Source: Rotaria macrura
Lineage: Eukaryota; Rotifera; Eurotatoria; Philodinida; Philodinidae
Direction: 5' to 3'
DNA length: 64,000 bases
Assembly: GCA_900239685.1 (NCBI GenBank)
Contig: OENT01000414.1
Coordinates: forward strand, 1 to 64,000
The notes below the pieces were generated by a model, which saw only the letters and a program-made list of their open reading frames with translations, was not told where the DNA came from and ran no database searches. Within the stretch, counting starts at the first letter, position 1. Each line of letters opens with the position of its first letter. The position numbers and the translations under genes were made by a program. Shown here piece after piece: positions 36,701 to 49,282 of this stretch.

Positions 36701-37141
36701 CTGTGGTAATATAACAATGGTGGAATAGACAGTGTTCATTTGTTAAGGCTAGACAGTCGTTTTCATATTTATTGTGCGCTTCGCTGCCTCATTGTAATAA
36801 AGAAAGCAATCATTTTTTATCGGATTTTCTATATTTTATCACTTCAATCTGCTTTAGCGTTTACATAGAAAAGTGAAGTAATTCACATTGAATGTAATCA
36901 TTCTGTATTGATAAAAAAATCTTGGAGTTTTGAAATGATCATCCACTTTCCTGTTTTCAGCCTTTTAGAATTTTTATTTTTTTAAATTGATTCATATTTT
37001 GTGTTTTTCATATCTAGTGACCTCCAAACTGAAATTTCTTCGTATTCAGCATTCGATTGTTTTATACTATCGCGTAAGCGCATTCAATTTTTAAAAAGAT
37101 TTTGAAAAATTTTTTAGAATGTTGCTCAAGTTATTTCCTTA
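33760..37141. other. Spacer, nothing firmly recognised
   Basis: A 114-codon plus frame at 36093-36437 is dominated by AT-driven hydrophobic residues and has no motif. The stretch 36500-36830 is somewhat LTR-like in flavour (GTAATATAACAATGG, then an AATAAAG near the end), but no paired LTR or primer-binding site was found. Confidence 0.35.
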
Positions 37142-37143
37142 TA

Positions 37144-38805
37144 CCCAAGCAGTCAAAATTACGAAATTAACGCGTTAAAAAAGAGCTTTTTTCTGTCAAC
37201 GCGTTTTACACAGGCAAATATATCCGAATTGACGCGTTTTAACGTGTTGTAAATTTACACATCACAACACTTTAGATTACAAAACATTCAACCGTTTAAA
37301 CGAATTGAGAAAGTAAACGCAGTAAAACGCAAAAATATTGATCGCTTTTCATAAGTTTCAACGCGTTTAAATTAGTTAGTACTTTCTAAAGGGTGGATTC
37401 GACCATGCATACTTATGCTTTCGAGGCAGCCATATAGTGATTAGACCCAACTTACGTATTTTAAAATGAATTAAATTTTCTACTTATACTAAACATAATT
37501 TATGTGCGTAGCTTGCATTGGTGAAAGGTGATCGTGGTGAAAACAGGAAAAATCATTTGATGTTATTTGTTTTCTTTTTGGTTAAAATCAATTATAATGA
37601 CTGTTTCCGAATGTTTTAAAATGAAATAATGATTAAAATCGGTTAAATTTCTAAAAAATGATTTATGTCGGATTATTCGACTCCTAATCAATTTTAATAA
37701 GACTATTAGGGACATTATTTGAATTTAAATCTACTAAGGTCAGTTTTTATCGATTGAAACTGATTGATTGATTCTTAATATAATTTATCCTTTTTTGTAT
37801 ATAAATAGATATAGAAGGGGATAGGGTCTCGAAGCAGGATATATATATCAGAGGTTGATCTAGTATTTTAGTTTTTTCTCTTCGAAGAGAGAAATTGGAA
37901 AAGACAAAATCAAACGAATTTTCAACTTAAAGTATGAGATGGATGAGTTTTAGTGTCACGACTGTGAAAACCGATTTTTGGAAAGTTTGATTGATTTGGA
38001 CGATTATTTTGATTAGAAATCTCATTAAAATAGAACCAGTTTAGCCGATTTTTAATTATAGACAATAGAAACACATAGGATTTCTTCTACGTGGGAATGA
38101 TGAATTCGAGTTCGGATAAGAATGCCATTCTTAATCGGAAAGAAGTGCATTTTATATGACTTTTCAAAATAAAGTTTCTACAGCTGCAAATATTCTTAAT
38201 CGAATCCGAATACAAATAGCCATATTTAGTCGTGGATGTGAATATCAGACAACACTAGACTAAAAATAAAATAAATAGTCATAGCAGGAACTTCATGGAT
38301 ACATGATCATGCAAAATCATATAAAAACGGACTCTATGGAACATCAAATTAATCATTAATCGAAGTTATTATAAATCCATGATTTAGAAGCTTGCTTTTC
38401 AACTTGGAGCTGGTTTTACACATCTCCCTGTTCCAAAATCTGCTTTTTCTTAGTATTTAATCGAATTGGAAGCACTTAGAAATGATAGAGTCATACACGT
38501 GTGCTCTAATTTAACTGTATTTGTCTTCGGATAATATATTATCTAAATGAGTTATGTCAAAAGACAATCCTCAAAATTCATTTCATGTCAGCGCGTCAAA
38601 ACAGACGTTTAGTTCATGTTAAAACGCATTCATTTCTAAAAATTCACCTATTGAACGCGTCAAAACGCGTTATGGTGAGACCCACGCGTTTTTACGCGTT
38701 CGTTTCTTTTTTCTCTGAATTGAAGAACTCTAACGCGTTTTATCTCTTCCTTTTTTTTCTTCAATGCATTTAAACATCGTTATGGCGTTTAAGTGACTGC
38801 GTGGG
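37144..38805. mobile_element. 1.66-kb non-autonomous DNA element with subterminal ACGCGTT repeats
   Basis: The ends CCCAAGCAGTCA (37144) and, on the other strand, CCCACGCAGTCA (ending 38805) are inverted repeats differing at one base, each flanked by TA (37142-37143 and 38806-38807). Both subterminal regions are studded with AACGCGTT-type motifs: about four within 37165-37370 and six within 38595-38745. CpG-containing ACGCGT is otherwise rare in this window. Such clusters are typical of transposase-binding subterminal repeats. The interior has no coding frame of note. Superfamily not determined. Confidence 0.65.
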
Positions 38806-38807
38806 TA

Positions 38808-41800
38808 TTTACATTTACTTTATTTGCATGTTCATTATTTGATTGCTAAAATTATTAATCATTGCTTTTGATTAATTGCCTTTCCGTATTCACCTGTTGA
38901 TGATGAAATTTCTTCTGATCAAAATGTTTTCCGGTTTGTATTTTCTTACTCCAAGCTTCCTTTTGCTTTTACTTTAATGTACGTGTATTTAGTAACTACT
39001 GGTGCTGAGTGGAACCCATTCAATGGGTTGGGTGAGTTGTTACTTAATACAGAAGAAACATTATTGTGGAAATTACTAAAGTGCATTGATGCACTTTCTC
39101 GTGAGCATGACTTGCATGTGTCAGACACATTCGGTACTCAAATGTCGACCGACGCTTGCGCAGGCTTTATGACTGAAGTGTTCCCTTCCAGTCATAAGAG
39201 GGAGTAAAGATATATTTTCTAGTACAGGTATTATTACGTCTGACTGGAAAGTAGGACGGCGATGGTTTGCTTCTATGCGAAGGGGAAGTATTTCTCTTGG
39301 TTTTACCGTCATCACAGCGATAACAATTTATAAGACAAGGACTCCCAATGAATCTTGATTGTGTATTCAAATGTAATGAGGATGTTACTTTTAGTTAGAG
39401 TATTGCAAATCACCGGTCCGATACCTGCACCTAGGTACGGGTACAAAAAGTTGTGCCCATGTAGTACTCTACGTTTAGTGTACTCATTATTGAAAGACTA
39501 TCATGTTCGAATAGAGCACGAGTTTACGGATTCAAATTTCTATTTTGGTCAGCGGTCAATAAGTTATTGAATTCTCTTCGCAAAAACGTGAGAAGCTGAG
39601 AAACTTCACTAGAAAAGATCCTTCGACAAGTGATGTTAGAAACGAGAGAAAGTTTTCTCGCTAGCAAAAACTGGATTGTAAGGCAAAACGAAAAATCTCA
39701 AAATTACAATGTATTCTACTAACTTGTATTATATCAGAAAACAAGCAACATCGAAGCTACTGTTAGTTCTCCACTGATAGAATTTAACTTTCTATTTCAA
39801 TTTCATCGATGGAATCTGAAAGAGAATAAAAAGAAAAGCAACTTTTTCGAGTATTGTATCATTAACTTCGACTTTGTTCACATTGATCGGAATATAAAGG
39901 AGAAAACGTTGCTCTTTCATGGACTGAACCTACGCTTTAGATCAAATTGATTTGAACCCGTATCGAAGTATCTGAAATAAGTAATAGTTTGAAGATTGAA
40001 TTGTATTTAACTTTATCATGAAAATACCGATCTCTTGAAATCAAGAAAATATCGATGACTAAAATCTGTAAATAGTACTAGAACGATGGTAAATGTGAAA
40101 AAAAATAAACAGAAAGAATGATTCGTGATTAAATAGGTTATAGTAAAATCGTGAACGTGTTTATAGCGCAATGAAAATCTTTAAGAAAGAGCAAAGACAA
40201 AATGGAAAGCAAATCACGAGGTATACTTGAGTATCTAATTGAATGTGATTCTCATGATTTCGGATCTTTATCGTTATGCGAGAAACATTCTCGCAACGAT
40301 CAAAACGTTTGATACATTTCCTTGCATCAAAAAAAAAGTCAAAAGTAAGATTCGATTTTTATCGTAGTTCTCCTAGATTGGAGATAATAAGAATCCCTTT
40401 TGTATTTCTTGAAATTGTTAAGGAAACCATACAAGTGTATCGGTCGAGGTCATTGCATACTGCCCAGTGTTCTGAAAATGCCGTTTTGCTATCATACGGT
40501 AAAGACTTTCGAATGCATCACTAGGCTTTCTATATTAGGGAAAACGAGTTTGCAGCACACTTAAAATTTGTTGAACCGCAGTATTTTGAAAAACTTCAAG
40601 GGTTCTGATTTATTTGGAATCAGGAGAGTATCTTCAGAAAAATTTCAAATGTTTTGCAATCGAATTACAAACCTCTGCTGATTTCCATGTAAATATCCGA
40701 ACTGACTTTGATTTTTCAAGAAACGAATCCTCTTTGAAAGTAAGAAAGATAATTTTGACGTATGGAAAGCACTAAACATAGTTATATTGTGCAGTAGTGT
40801 TGTGTTACGTACTATAATGGCTTCTCTATCGTCGAAGACATGTATCCAGGAGAGCTATTTTTAAAGTCGGAGAAGACAGGAGACGATTTGGATTGTATGT
40901 AATTTTCTACAATATCAACGAAACTGTGTGGAAATCTACGAGACGCGATGACATGCTGAATTGAAGTTCTGAAGTCTGATCAGAACCTACTCTCAGAATC
41001 GTACTTGATACTCCGCAGGACTCTGATTGACGTCTAATCATAGTATCGGATGTTATTTAGTACTCAACTGATTCATTAGAATGCAAACGTCGAATCCGAA
41101 ACTGGTTCTGTGAATCAGAAATTCATTGAATGATGTCAATAGTTACTTTGCGGTACCAAATTGATTCTCATTGACAAAGTATCTCGGAAAATCGTCACCG
41201 CGATTCAAAGATAAAATTATTGCGTTCTGACTGATATAAGTGCCCTCTTCGTTCATAGTAGTTGACTTTGCTTTTTTTAAAGTGAAACAACAAAATATTG
41301 GACGATAGTTAAAATTAAGGAAGTTAAATGCCTTTCATAAATGACTTCAATTATTGCCTGTTAACACGGCTCCTTTCCTTGCACCTCGTAGGCGGACTTG
41401 GCACATGAAGACCGTTAACAACCGTATTGTCTCCTAATAGCATCGTACTTCTTTGTATACGATAGTGGTGATCCGATTTGAGTACCGCTATACATCATGT
41501 CTAAAATTGCATGGTCTTTTTCACTGATATTTCGAATTTTCCTCTCGTTTGAATTCTTCTCTTGACTACGTCTAGTCTCGATACACAATTTCTGTTTTGC
41601 TATTCTGTGTGAGTATACGAGATTATGCACTTGACATACCTGATTATCGCCTAAATCACATGGTCTAACTCATTGGAAATAGTAGTCGTTGAAGTGTACT
41701 AAATTATAGAATTGTAAATCATTACAAGAAAAAGCTAGTATGTCTTAATATTGTCGGCAAGTCTCGGAATGCGATGTGGTGTAGTTAGCGAAACCAACAG

Positions 41801-41940
41801 GAAAACAAAGGCATGAAAAAGAGTAATTCTTCAAAAAAAGAAAGATTTCAGATATATATGTAGAAACGTTGAAGAGAATCAATTTTGAAATTCAGAGATT
41901 TGTACGAATAGCAACCGGTTTCAAACTGTGTAGGTAATCC
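38808..41940. other. Spacer, nothing recognised
   Basis: Short frames on both strands (for example 38977-39207) have no recognisable motif. No repeats or RNA genes seen. Confidence 0.4.
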
Positions 41941-41948
41941 ATGTACAG

Positions 41949-42751
41949 CAGAGCTGGGCGAAATACTCGAAGTACTCGTACTCGAGTACCGTTTTGGTCG
42001 TACTCGTACTCGTACTCGAAGAATTTGTACTGGTACTCGAACGGTTGGTACTCGTACTCGAAGGTTTGGTACTCGTACTCGTACTCGAGAGTAAAGTACT
42101 CGACATCCTCATAGGCATCTCTTACATCAAAATGATGCTCGATAAAATCGCAGTATATATTTTTCGAGGATTACATGAACAGTTGATTTGTTTCTTTTGT
42201 TTTTTTTTACATACATGTATATTGATTCAGATAAATACATAGACGCCACCAGAGCTGGACGAAATACTCGAAGTACTCGTACTCGACCCAGTGAAAACTA
42301 ATCGCTGATTTTAATCGAGTTATTCTGCAACAAAATCAAAATTGAAATCGATTGATAATTTTGATTATCGTAGATCACGACTTAACCATTTCTTCATATT
42401 GCTACTTATCCAGTGTTAAATTTTCGGATTAAAATTGATTATTTTGCAACAAAATCGAAATTATCAATCGATTTTAAATCTTGATTTTCCTGCATAATAA
42501 TCAATTTTAATCCGAAAATTTCATACTGAATAGATAACAATATGAAGTAATGGTTAAGTCGTGATCTACGATAATCAAAATTATCAATCGATTTCAATTT
42601 TGATTTTGTTGCAGAATAATTCGATTAAAATCAGCGAAAATTTTTCACCGGGGAGTACATTTCGGTCGTAATCGTACTCGTACTCATACTCGAAGGGTTG
42701 GTACTCGTGCCCGTACTCGTACTCGAAAAAGTTCATACTTGCCCAGCTCTG
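41949..42751. mobile_element. hAT-like non-autonomous element built of GTACTC hexamers
   Basis: The ends are CAGAGCTGGGC (41949) and GCCCAGCTCTG (ending 42751), perfect 11-bp inverted repeats of hAT type. The exact 8-bp duplication ATGTACAG stands immediately outside both (41941-41948 and 42752-42759), the hAT hallmark. Internally the element consists largely of (GTACTC)n-like hexamers (41960-42100, 42265-42286, 42655-42730). A second, internal left end (CAGAGCTGGACGAAATACTC) begins at 42250, so the element is compound or partly duplicated. It contains a foldback insertion at 42287-42652. No transposase is encoded. Confidence 0.85.
42287..42652. mobile_element. Foldback element (366 bp) nested in the hAT-like element
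   Basis: Almost perfectly self-complementary: arms of about 180 bp begin CCCAGTGAAAA and end TTTTTCACCGGG. Internal blocks such as GTAGATCACGACTTAACCAT and CGGATTAAAATTGATTAT appear inverted in the other arm. It interrupts the hexamer array. Comparison with the uninterrupted copy (CTCGAGTAC at about 41980) shows that GA is duplicated on both sides (42285-42286, 42653-42654). The transcript would form a very long hairpin. Confidence 0.85.
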
Positions 42752-42759
42752 ATGTACAG

Positions 42760-45239
42760 CCGCTGTAAACGAATATCAATACTCAAAATTCACCCGTTTT
42801 AGCGACTTCTACCATTACTAAGAAAAATGAGTTTTGTGTAGTTTTTATATATGGTAGCAGCTAACTATCTATTTAACGACCCGAAAGTATCTATCAAAGC
42901 AGGTTTAAAACGAATCAGCGAAAAACAGTAATCACGTTCTGTTCTCCGCTTAACTATCTATAGTTTAACATATGACTGAAAGAATAAAATGAGTGACGCT
43001 ATCTTTTGCATTTAAGGTTAGATGAAAAATACTGGAATAGGGCACAAAACTGGGAGAACTCACAGCGTTAGCAACAGAACACGATTTGGCAGTGAACCAT
43101 CACGGAACTTAATTTAAACATTGATCGATCGTTGACGATTGCATCATAGTCCGTCGCAATATTCCTACATTATAGAAATCTTTAATATAATATAACATAT
43201 AGAAATCCTACGAACAGAAAGGAAATGTCTTTGTTTGTACTTCTTTTGAAGCAAAATTTTGTGCCATTCGAGTAGATGAAAATTAAAAGTAGAACTTTGT
43301 TTTTGTCATTCTTTTTATTCTGATTCGGTGTAAAGTAATTGAAAAGAGTCGGAGAATAGGTTAACTCAAAGTTTGATACATTCCTATACTCCTTTCTCAA
43401 TACGACATCTGAGTAGACAGCAAGTACATATTTGTACTCAGCTATTGTGACAAACTGAAGTTTATTTTCATATGAAATGAATATCATATTCCGAATGAAC
43501 ACAGACACACATAGTTAGTTCTCTCAGCATGCAAATATTTAAATTAAGTCTTGTCTCGACGTTGATGTTCACAATCTCACATTCATGTTCAAATAGCTAT
43601 ATTTGCATTTCTTCTAAGTTTCAAATTTGCCTAAAAACTAACTCAACTATGAAGTATTCTAGGAGATTTAATAGATCGCCGTCTAGATAAAACAGAAATA
43701 AAGGTCATCAAAGTATGTCAGCACAAACCTATACTTTGATATCGTATTGAAAAGGAATATGTTCTTCGAAGATATATAATACTCTTGAACAGCACGTGTA
43801 TAATCCATTTCTCGACTTTATTGTGAATAAAATCACAAGAAATGTTTAGATGAATCTTCAGCATTCCAGCATGACCAACGTTCGTAGTTGCGATAGATTC
43901 AAATTTCTATAGACTGTTTGTTTCAAATATATTGAACCAAGAAAAATAGAATGAAAAACAAAACATTTTCCTTTAATTCTGATCTGTCGACAGCGTTGAT
44001 AATGAATGGATTGTCTATGAAAGGCACTCTAACCGACTGTTGTCATTTGACAACATCGAGTGTAATCTGTACTCGTGGATAAGAGTCTTGGCAATAGACG
44101 AAAACTATCAGTTTAGAAAACGCTACTCTTGAAATCTATCTCACAAGCAGAAATGAAAGAGCTCTAATTATAGACACAGATTTAATCTGTTTTCCTTTTT
44201 CGAGACTGTTTGAAATCTAAAGTCAACACAAAGGATTTATCTCAATCTGATACTGAAAAGAAAACGAAGATGCTTCAATATTCGACCTACCGTTGGAAAG
44301 AAAATCGCTTCTGCTCTTTGTAATAAACTATTGAATTATAAATCAATGGTGTTTCGCTCGATTATTAATATGATTCTATTTTACAAGCAAACTGGGATGC
44401 CTGAGGTCTGTTTCGAGTCTTAACTTTCATTCAACTGTTGCCGTTCAAAATTGGACTGTAGAATTTTATGTTTGATGCAATCATACCATCCGAGTATTAA
44501 AGTTATCCAACTTGAAATAATGAAAATTCTTTTATCGATACCCGAACACTGACATTCCGAAAGAATACTGCAGATCTATCAAATCGCTTTGTTCCTAATG
44601 ATCTGAGTACCTAATCATCATAAATAGCAATCGTAATAAATTTAAAATCTTAATTTCACAGAATACAACAAAAATGAAAATAATCCTGCCATTTATTGTC
44701 ACTTTCGTAGTAGGAGAGAAATTCAGCTGTCTGAATATTTAACAACTTTTCCGTTATTCACTTTGTTCATGATGAAGAAAAGCAAAATGAATCTCATTGA
44801 ATATGTTTTCATTAATTATCATTGTGTTAAACGAGATTATATTGTGCTCTACTGTGAACATCCTCATTGTGTTATTGAGGTATCAGTAACAAGCAAATAA
44901 TATCACCGGCGTATTTTTTAAAATAGTTCATTTGGATAAGAAGAGGGTGAATATGTATGTGATGATCCATGCAAATGATTTCCTCGGGTACATCCATAGA
45001 TTACCATTATCGTTGTTACTATTCGCACCAAATCTGTTAGTTGCACAAGAAAAGTATCACTCACTCAGTGAGGTGAGACAGGTTAACAGTTCAAGCTTTC
45101 GGAAGCTGAACTAGACAAGAAAAATTTGAACTGTCACACACACGCACACGCCTCCATGCTACTTCCTAGACGACGCTAGTATTACATATGAACAGAAGGA
45201 TATAACTTTATTTAAGAATAAAATTAAATGTGAATCATT
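42760..45239. other. Spacer, nothing recognised
   Basis: Includes a 108-codon minus frame (43182-43508) without motif or splice support. No repeats seen. Confidence 0.4.
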
Positions 45240-47355
45240 TTATTTTGCTTTGATGCGTTTCCTTCCTGTCTTTGCTACGGACGGCGTATGGTTCGTGATT
45301 TTAGTGGAAGCGCGTCGAATTTCTTCTGATATTTTAATACTTAATGGATGTTCGGGTAAGAGCGTACTACGAAATATATCGTTTGCCTTATGCCAATATG
45401 TTAATGCTTGTTGTGATCGATTCTTAGCCTCATATATAGCAGCCATATTTGCATACGTGACAGCAACGTCAGGATGTTGTAGAGAAAACGATTTCGCTTG
45501 AATATCGAGTGCCTTTTTGTAATATTCTAATGCAGTGTCATACGATCCAAGATAACCATTAGCGGCAGCCATGTTTTTATATGAAACACTCAAGTCAATA
45601 TGATTAGGAGGAAGATTTTTTTTCTTAATATTAAACGACTTTTGATAGGATACAAGTGCTTCCGAATAATGCCTCTGTTCTTCGTTAACAGCACCAATAC
45701 TATCGTAAAATTTAGCCATCATTGGATGCATCTCGGCATCATATTGTTTAAAAAGTATGATAGCCTTGTGAAAATATTCCAATGCTTTGTCGTAGTCGCC
45801 CTTATTAGCATGATAAATCATGCCAATCGTATGGTATGTGTCCCCGATAGTGAGATAATCAGATGGGCGTGTCATGTTGTAAATTTTCAATGCTTTTCGA
45901 TACCAATACAAACAATTATCGTAATCACCTTTGTCTTTTGCAACTAGACCCAATGATGGGTAGAGCGCATCGAGTAAGGGATCGTGATAAGGAAGTACTT
46001 TGAACATGCGTAAAAGATATTTTTCGGCTAGATCGAATTTTCCCATGTCTCGTAAGATCATGCCCAACGCAAGAAGATTCGTTGCTCCATATCCATACTC
46101 GCTTCTCATATCCTCGAACAATTTGCTCAAATCTGGCTCGTTGTCATTGCATAATCTCATTCGAATAATACAAATTTTATTTTTATCCCGCGTGACGCTG
46201 ACCAATCGAAATATGGAACCGACCATAAACAATAGATCGTTATCGTTGTTTTGATCATGATTTAAATTAATCTTAGCAAATGGTATTGAAACATCTTTGG
46301 GATCAGCTTCAATTTCAAACAGTACTTTCTGTAGGTTTTTCGACGGGGTTGTATCTTCTAAATCATTCACAATCGATTCTCGATTGGTTGTCGTTATCAT
46401 GAAAGAATTAACAGATACTAATTTGCTGATTGAACCTTTCAGCACGTTCAATTCAGTTTTGTTCATCAACTGGCCTTTATATGAGACAACTGCTGTTTTA
46501 CATTGATTGAATCTTAGTTGATGAAAAATGTCCCGAATGAATGGACGAAACAGGTAGATTACATCGATATTTTCCGACTGAAAAGCCTTATTTAATATTT
46601 TTTGTAGGAACGGCCTGTGAAGGAACCACTCGATTGCTGTGTCAGCTGAATAATTATGTTGGAATTCCCGAATAATAGTTGAATGATTCTTGCTGCTCTT
46701 GTATTCTTTTCTCAACAAATTAAGAAGTTCGCTAATATCTTCGCCATTGGCTCGTATTCGAAGTAAAATGTCGATAAGAATTTGAAAATATATCGAAGAA
46801 TCATCGAGCTTGGACGATGCCGATTTCGTTTCATTACTAATTGTCAATGGTTTAATGGTTAGTGGCTCTTCGATTTTCATTCGAACTTTCTGATCAACTC
46901 CGAGACGAACAATAATTTCATCGAATTGACTCGTTACGATTCTAATCTAAAACAATAATATGATTATGACAAATGTAACGCTTCTCTTTACAGAAACATT
47001 TAACCTTTGGAAAGTTTTTGCTCCATTGTTTGTATTTATTGTCATCCGAACTAAAAACATAAATCGAAGATACTTGCCAAAGATCATGAATTTTCGGAAC
47101 CAATTCATGACAGTACTGGTCGTTGATAATAACAACATAACGATTTCTATTTGACGTATTTTCAATATATTGTTGACATTCATCAGTGTGTTCAAAGATT
47201 TTTAAATAATTGATAACTGCACGTAATCTCTGTTCACTATTTTGGCCTTTCACGTTCTTCTCTTTTGCAGCTCGGATCCAAATAAGACTAAACGTTTCGA
47301 GATGATCATCCCGCGACATAGATTTCTCATCGATTTGCTCGATTCGCTCCATCAT
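45240..47355 (-). CDS. ADP-ribosyltransferase-like / TPR protein, two exons
   Basis: Exons 47005-47355 and 45240-46946, joined by a 58-bp intron (CCAAAG|GTTAAA to GTTTTAG|ATTAGA), give 685 residues. Without splicing the frame is broken. Residues 1-140 form the N-terminal domain that precedes the ART domain in this family as I know it (LETFSLIWI, RLRAVINYLKIFEHTDECQQYI, SSIYVF). About 190-370 is an ART-like domain with YKGQLM (273), NSFMITTT (about 297-304) and NDNDLLFMVGSIFRL (351-365). About 385-650 contains six or seven tetratricopeptide repeats of kinesin-light-chain type (YDKALEYFHKAIILF, YDTALEYYKKALDIQ), followed by a basic tail (GRKRIKAK). Active relatives carry YRGQ, STS and ExE; here all three are changed (K, TTT, DND), so transferase activity is doubtful. 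TPRs imply protein binding. Start chosen at the first ATG after an in-frame TAA. Confidence 0.85.
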
Positions 47356-49282
47356 TGCCCGATATTGAAGCGGATGACTGTTTTAAGTTTGTGGAATCTG
47401 ATCTTGCGGCGAAATACTTTTAATGTTTGATCAAATAATTTACAGTGCTTTTAATATTCACCTGCATGTTTTGTTGATGTTGCTGTTGTTGTTTCTCTTC
47501 ATTTGTCAATGATGAAAATTGTACGTGACAACGAGATTGCATGTGCGCGTGTTCACAACACCTAAAATCGTACGTGTTAGAGTAACATGATTTTCGCTTT
47601 CTTTTCTTCATCTGCAATTACTTTTTAGAGTGATGTTTGTTAAACAAACAGAATTAAAACTTCTCCATGCTTTTGAAATTCATCCATCATGTCTCCCGTG
47701 CGTGTGCGCGTGTGTTCGTTTGAGCGCATCGAAGACTTATCGTCTCACATTTCGTATTCATCAATCCATGAGAAAAAAGAAAACTGCTGATAAACAATGT
47801 TTCCAGGACAAACTAATCCTGTTAAGATATAATCCATAGTATTGTCATTTAGATGGACAAGCTAAGCCATTCGAACTCAGTTGTTCATTCGTCAAAATTC
47901 ACAAGAAAACAATACTCAACTGAATACAAGAAATTGCGATAAAATTTCATGCGATTTTACGACGTTTCGATGATCATTTGTCATTGCCGACATTGATACT
48001 CTGAGAACATCATACCTATAAAAGTTACAAGTACAATGAATGTTTTACTATGAAAATTAAATCTGTTTTGCTTCTTGTGCCGAATAATATGATTCTATCG
48101 ATAAGAATTTCTTTCTTACAATAGAGATGCATATCAATACGGAGCTATGATGCTGATCGGAAATCAGAATTATTCGATTTATTTCTCTGATAAGTTGATT
48201 TTAGTCGATGGATTTGAATTACAATCAAAATTCACTTTCGTTTTATCGAGAGGAACGTCACGTTTCTTTTGTGTGTTCTTTTAGATGAACTAAGCTTTGA
48301 CTAGTGAAAATATTCATGAAGAGCGCACACTATCTGAGTTAGTTCATCGTATCAAGTCAAAATCGAATTGAAGAAAACACTTTCATTCGTGAATATTTTT
48401 GAGAAATTCAATATAAACAATCCAATAAGAACTTGTGGCACAGAACATCGTTTCGTGTTCTATGAGCATTGTGGATTTCAAAAACCTGAAAAGCTATTTT
48501 TTTGGTTTGACTCGGAAAATTCATTTCTATGCTGAGAATCTGAGCTAGTCGTATTAACAAGACTATTTGCAGCCAAGCACATTGATAACCATCTCGTACT
48601 GACTTTCAAATTCTAACGAGAAAAATAACATGAACAATATTTCATTGGCACTAGGAAAATCTCGCCGGACTAAGTCAATTCAGATTGAACGAAAATAAAT
48701 TCAAAAGTCTTATCAAATTAGATGATTCACAAGTCAATATGAACCAAATCGTATCACGATGGTACAGATCCGTTTTAACTTCAGATATAGATTCCTAAAG
48801 CTGGCAATGCACTGTTAACAACATTCATTTTTTTATAACGCATGAAAAGTTGGCCTCGAAGAAATTCTAATTCTGGATTTCTTCTAACATATTTTTTGTT
48901 TCCTCTATGCTGCTCAGTCGGTATATTTGCATATTCTTATTTAGTTAATCAATTAGAATCAGAATAATCCATATAAAATTATAATGGTTGTTTTTATTTC
49001 TTGTACGCAATCTAATGTTCTATTGACAGTGTTGGCAATGATAACAAATCACGTGCTGACTATTTGAAAATATTCATAAAAAAATTTTTCAATGACCTGA
49101 AAATGCTGAACGACCGCACATCTGTCGTTCGTCTTCCTTCATCAGACATTCATTCAGACGCTGATCGCATTTCAATGTGCGTCAATTGAAGTTCATCAAG
49201 AGCATTCAATTTTTATTTCAAAATAAATATTCGAATTCAGTGCGACTTCTAACGAGAATGTTTGAAATATCGTTCAATCGCT
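47356..49282. other. Spacer with a possible unassigned exon
   Basis: At 47461-47617 (minus) a frame beginning MQMKKRKRKSCYS, with Cys/His residues and a QQQQHQQ run, ends at a good donor (ATGCAG|GTGAAT). It does not join in phase to the ART-like gene with the acceptor I can see (TTAAAACAG), so it may be a separate short exon or chance. The rest is blank. Confidence 0.25.

Noticed and set aside
36500..36830. Solo LTR of a retrotransposon
   Set aside because: No TG...CA borders, target duplication or second copy could be found.
41921..42242. Ser/Thr- and Val/Leu-rich repeat proteins
   Set aside because: They are translations of the GTACTC hexamer array in the hAT-like element.
46942..46950. 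Stop and frame change in the ART-like gene taken as a mutation
   Set aside because: A 58-bp intron of usual size restores the frame and the expected family linker.
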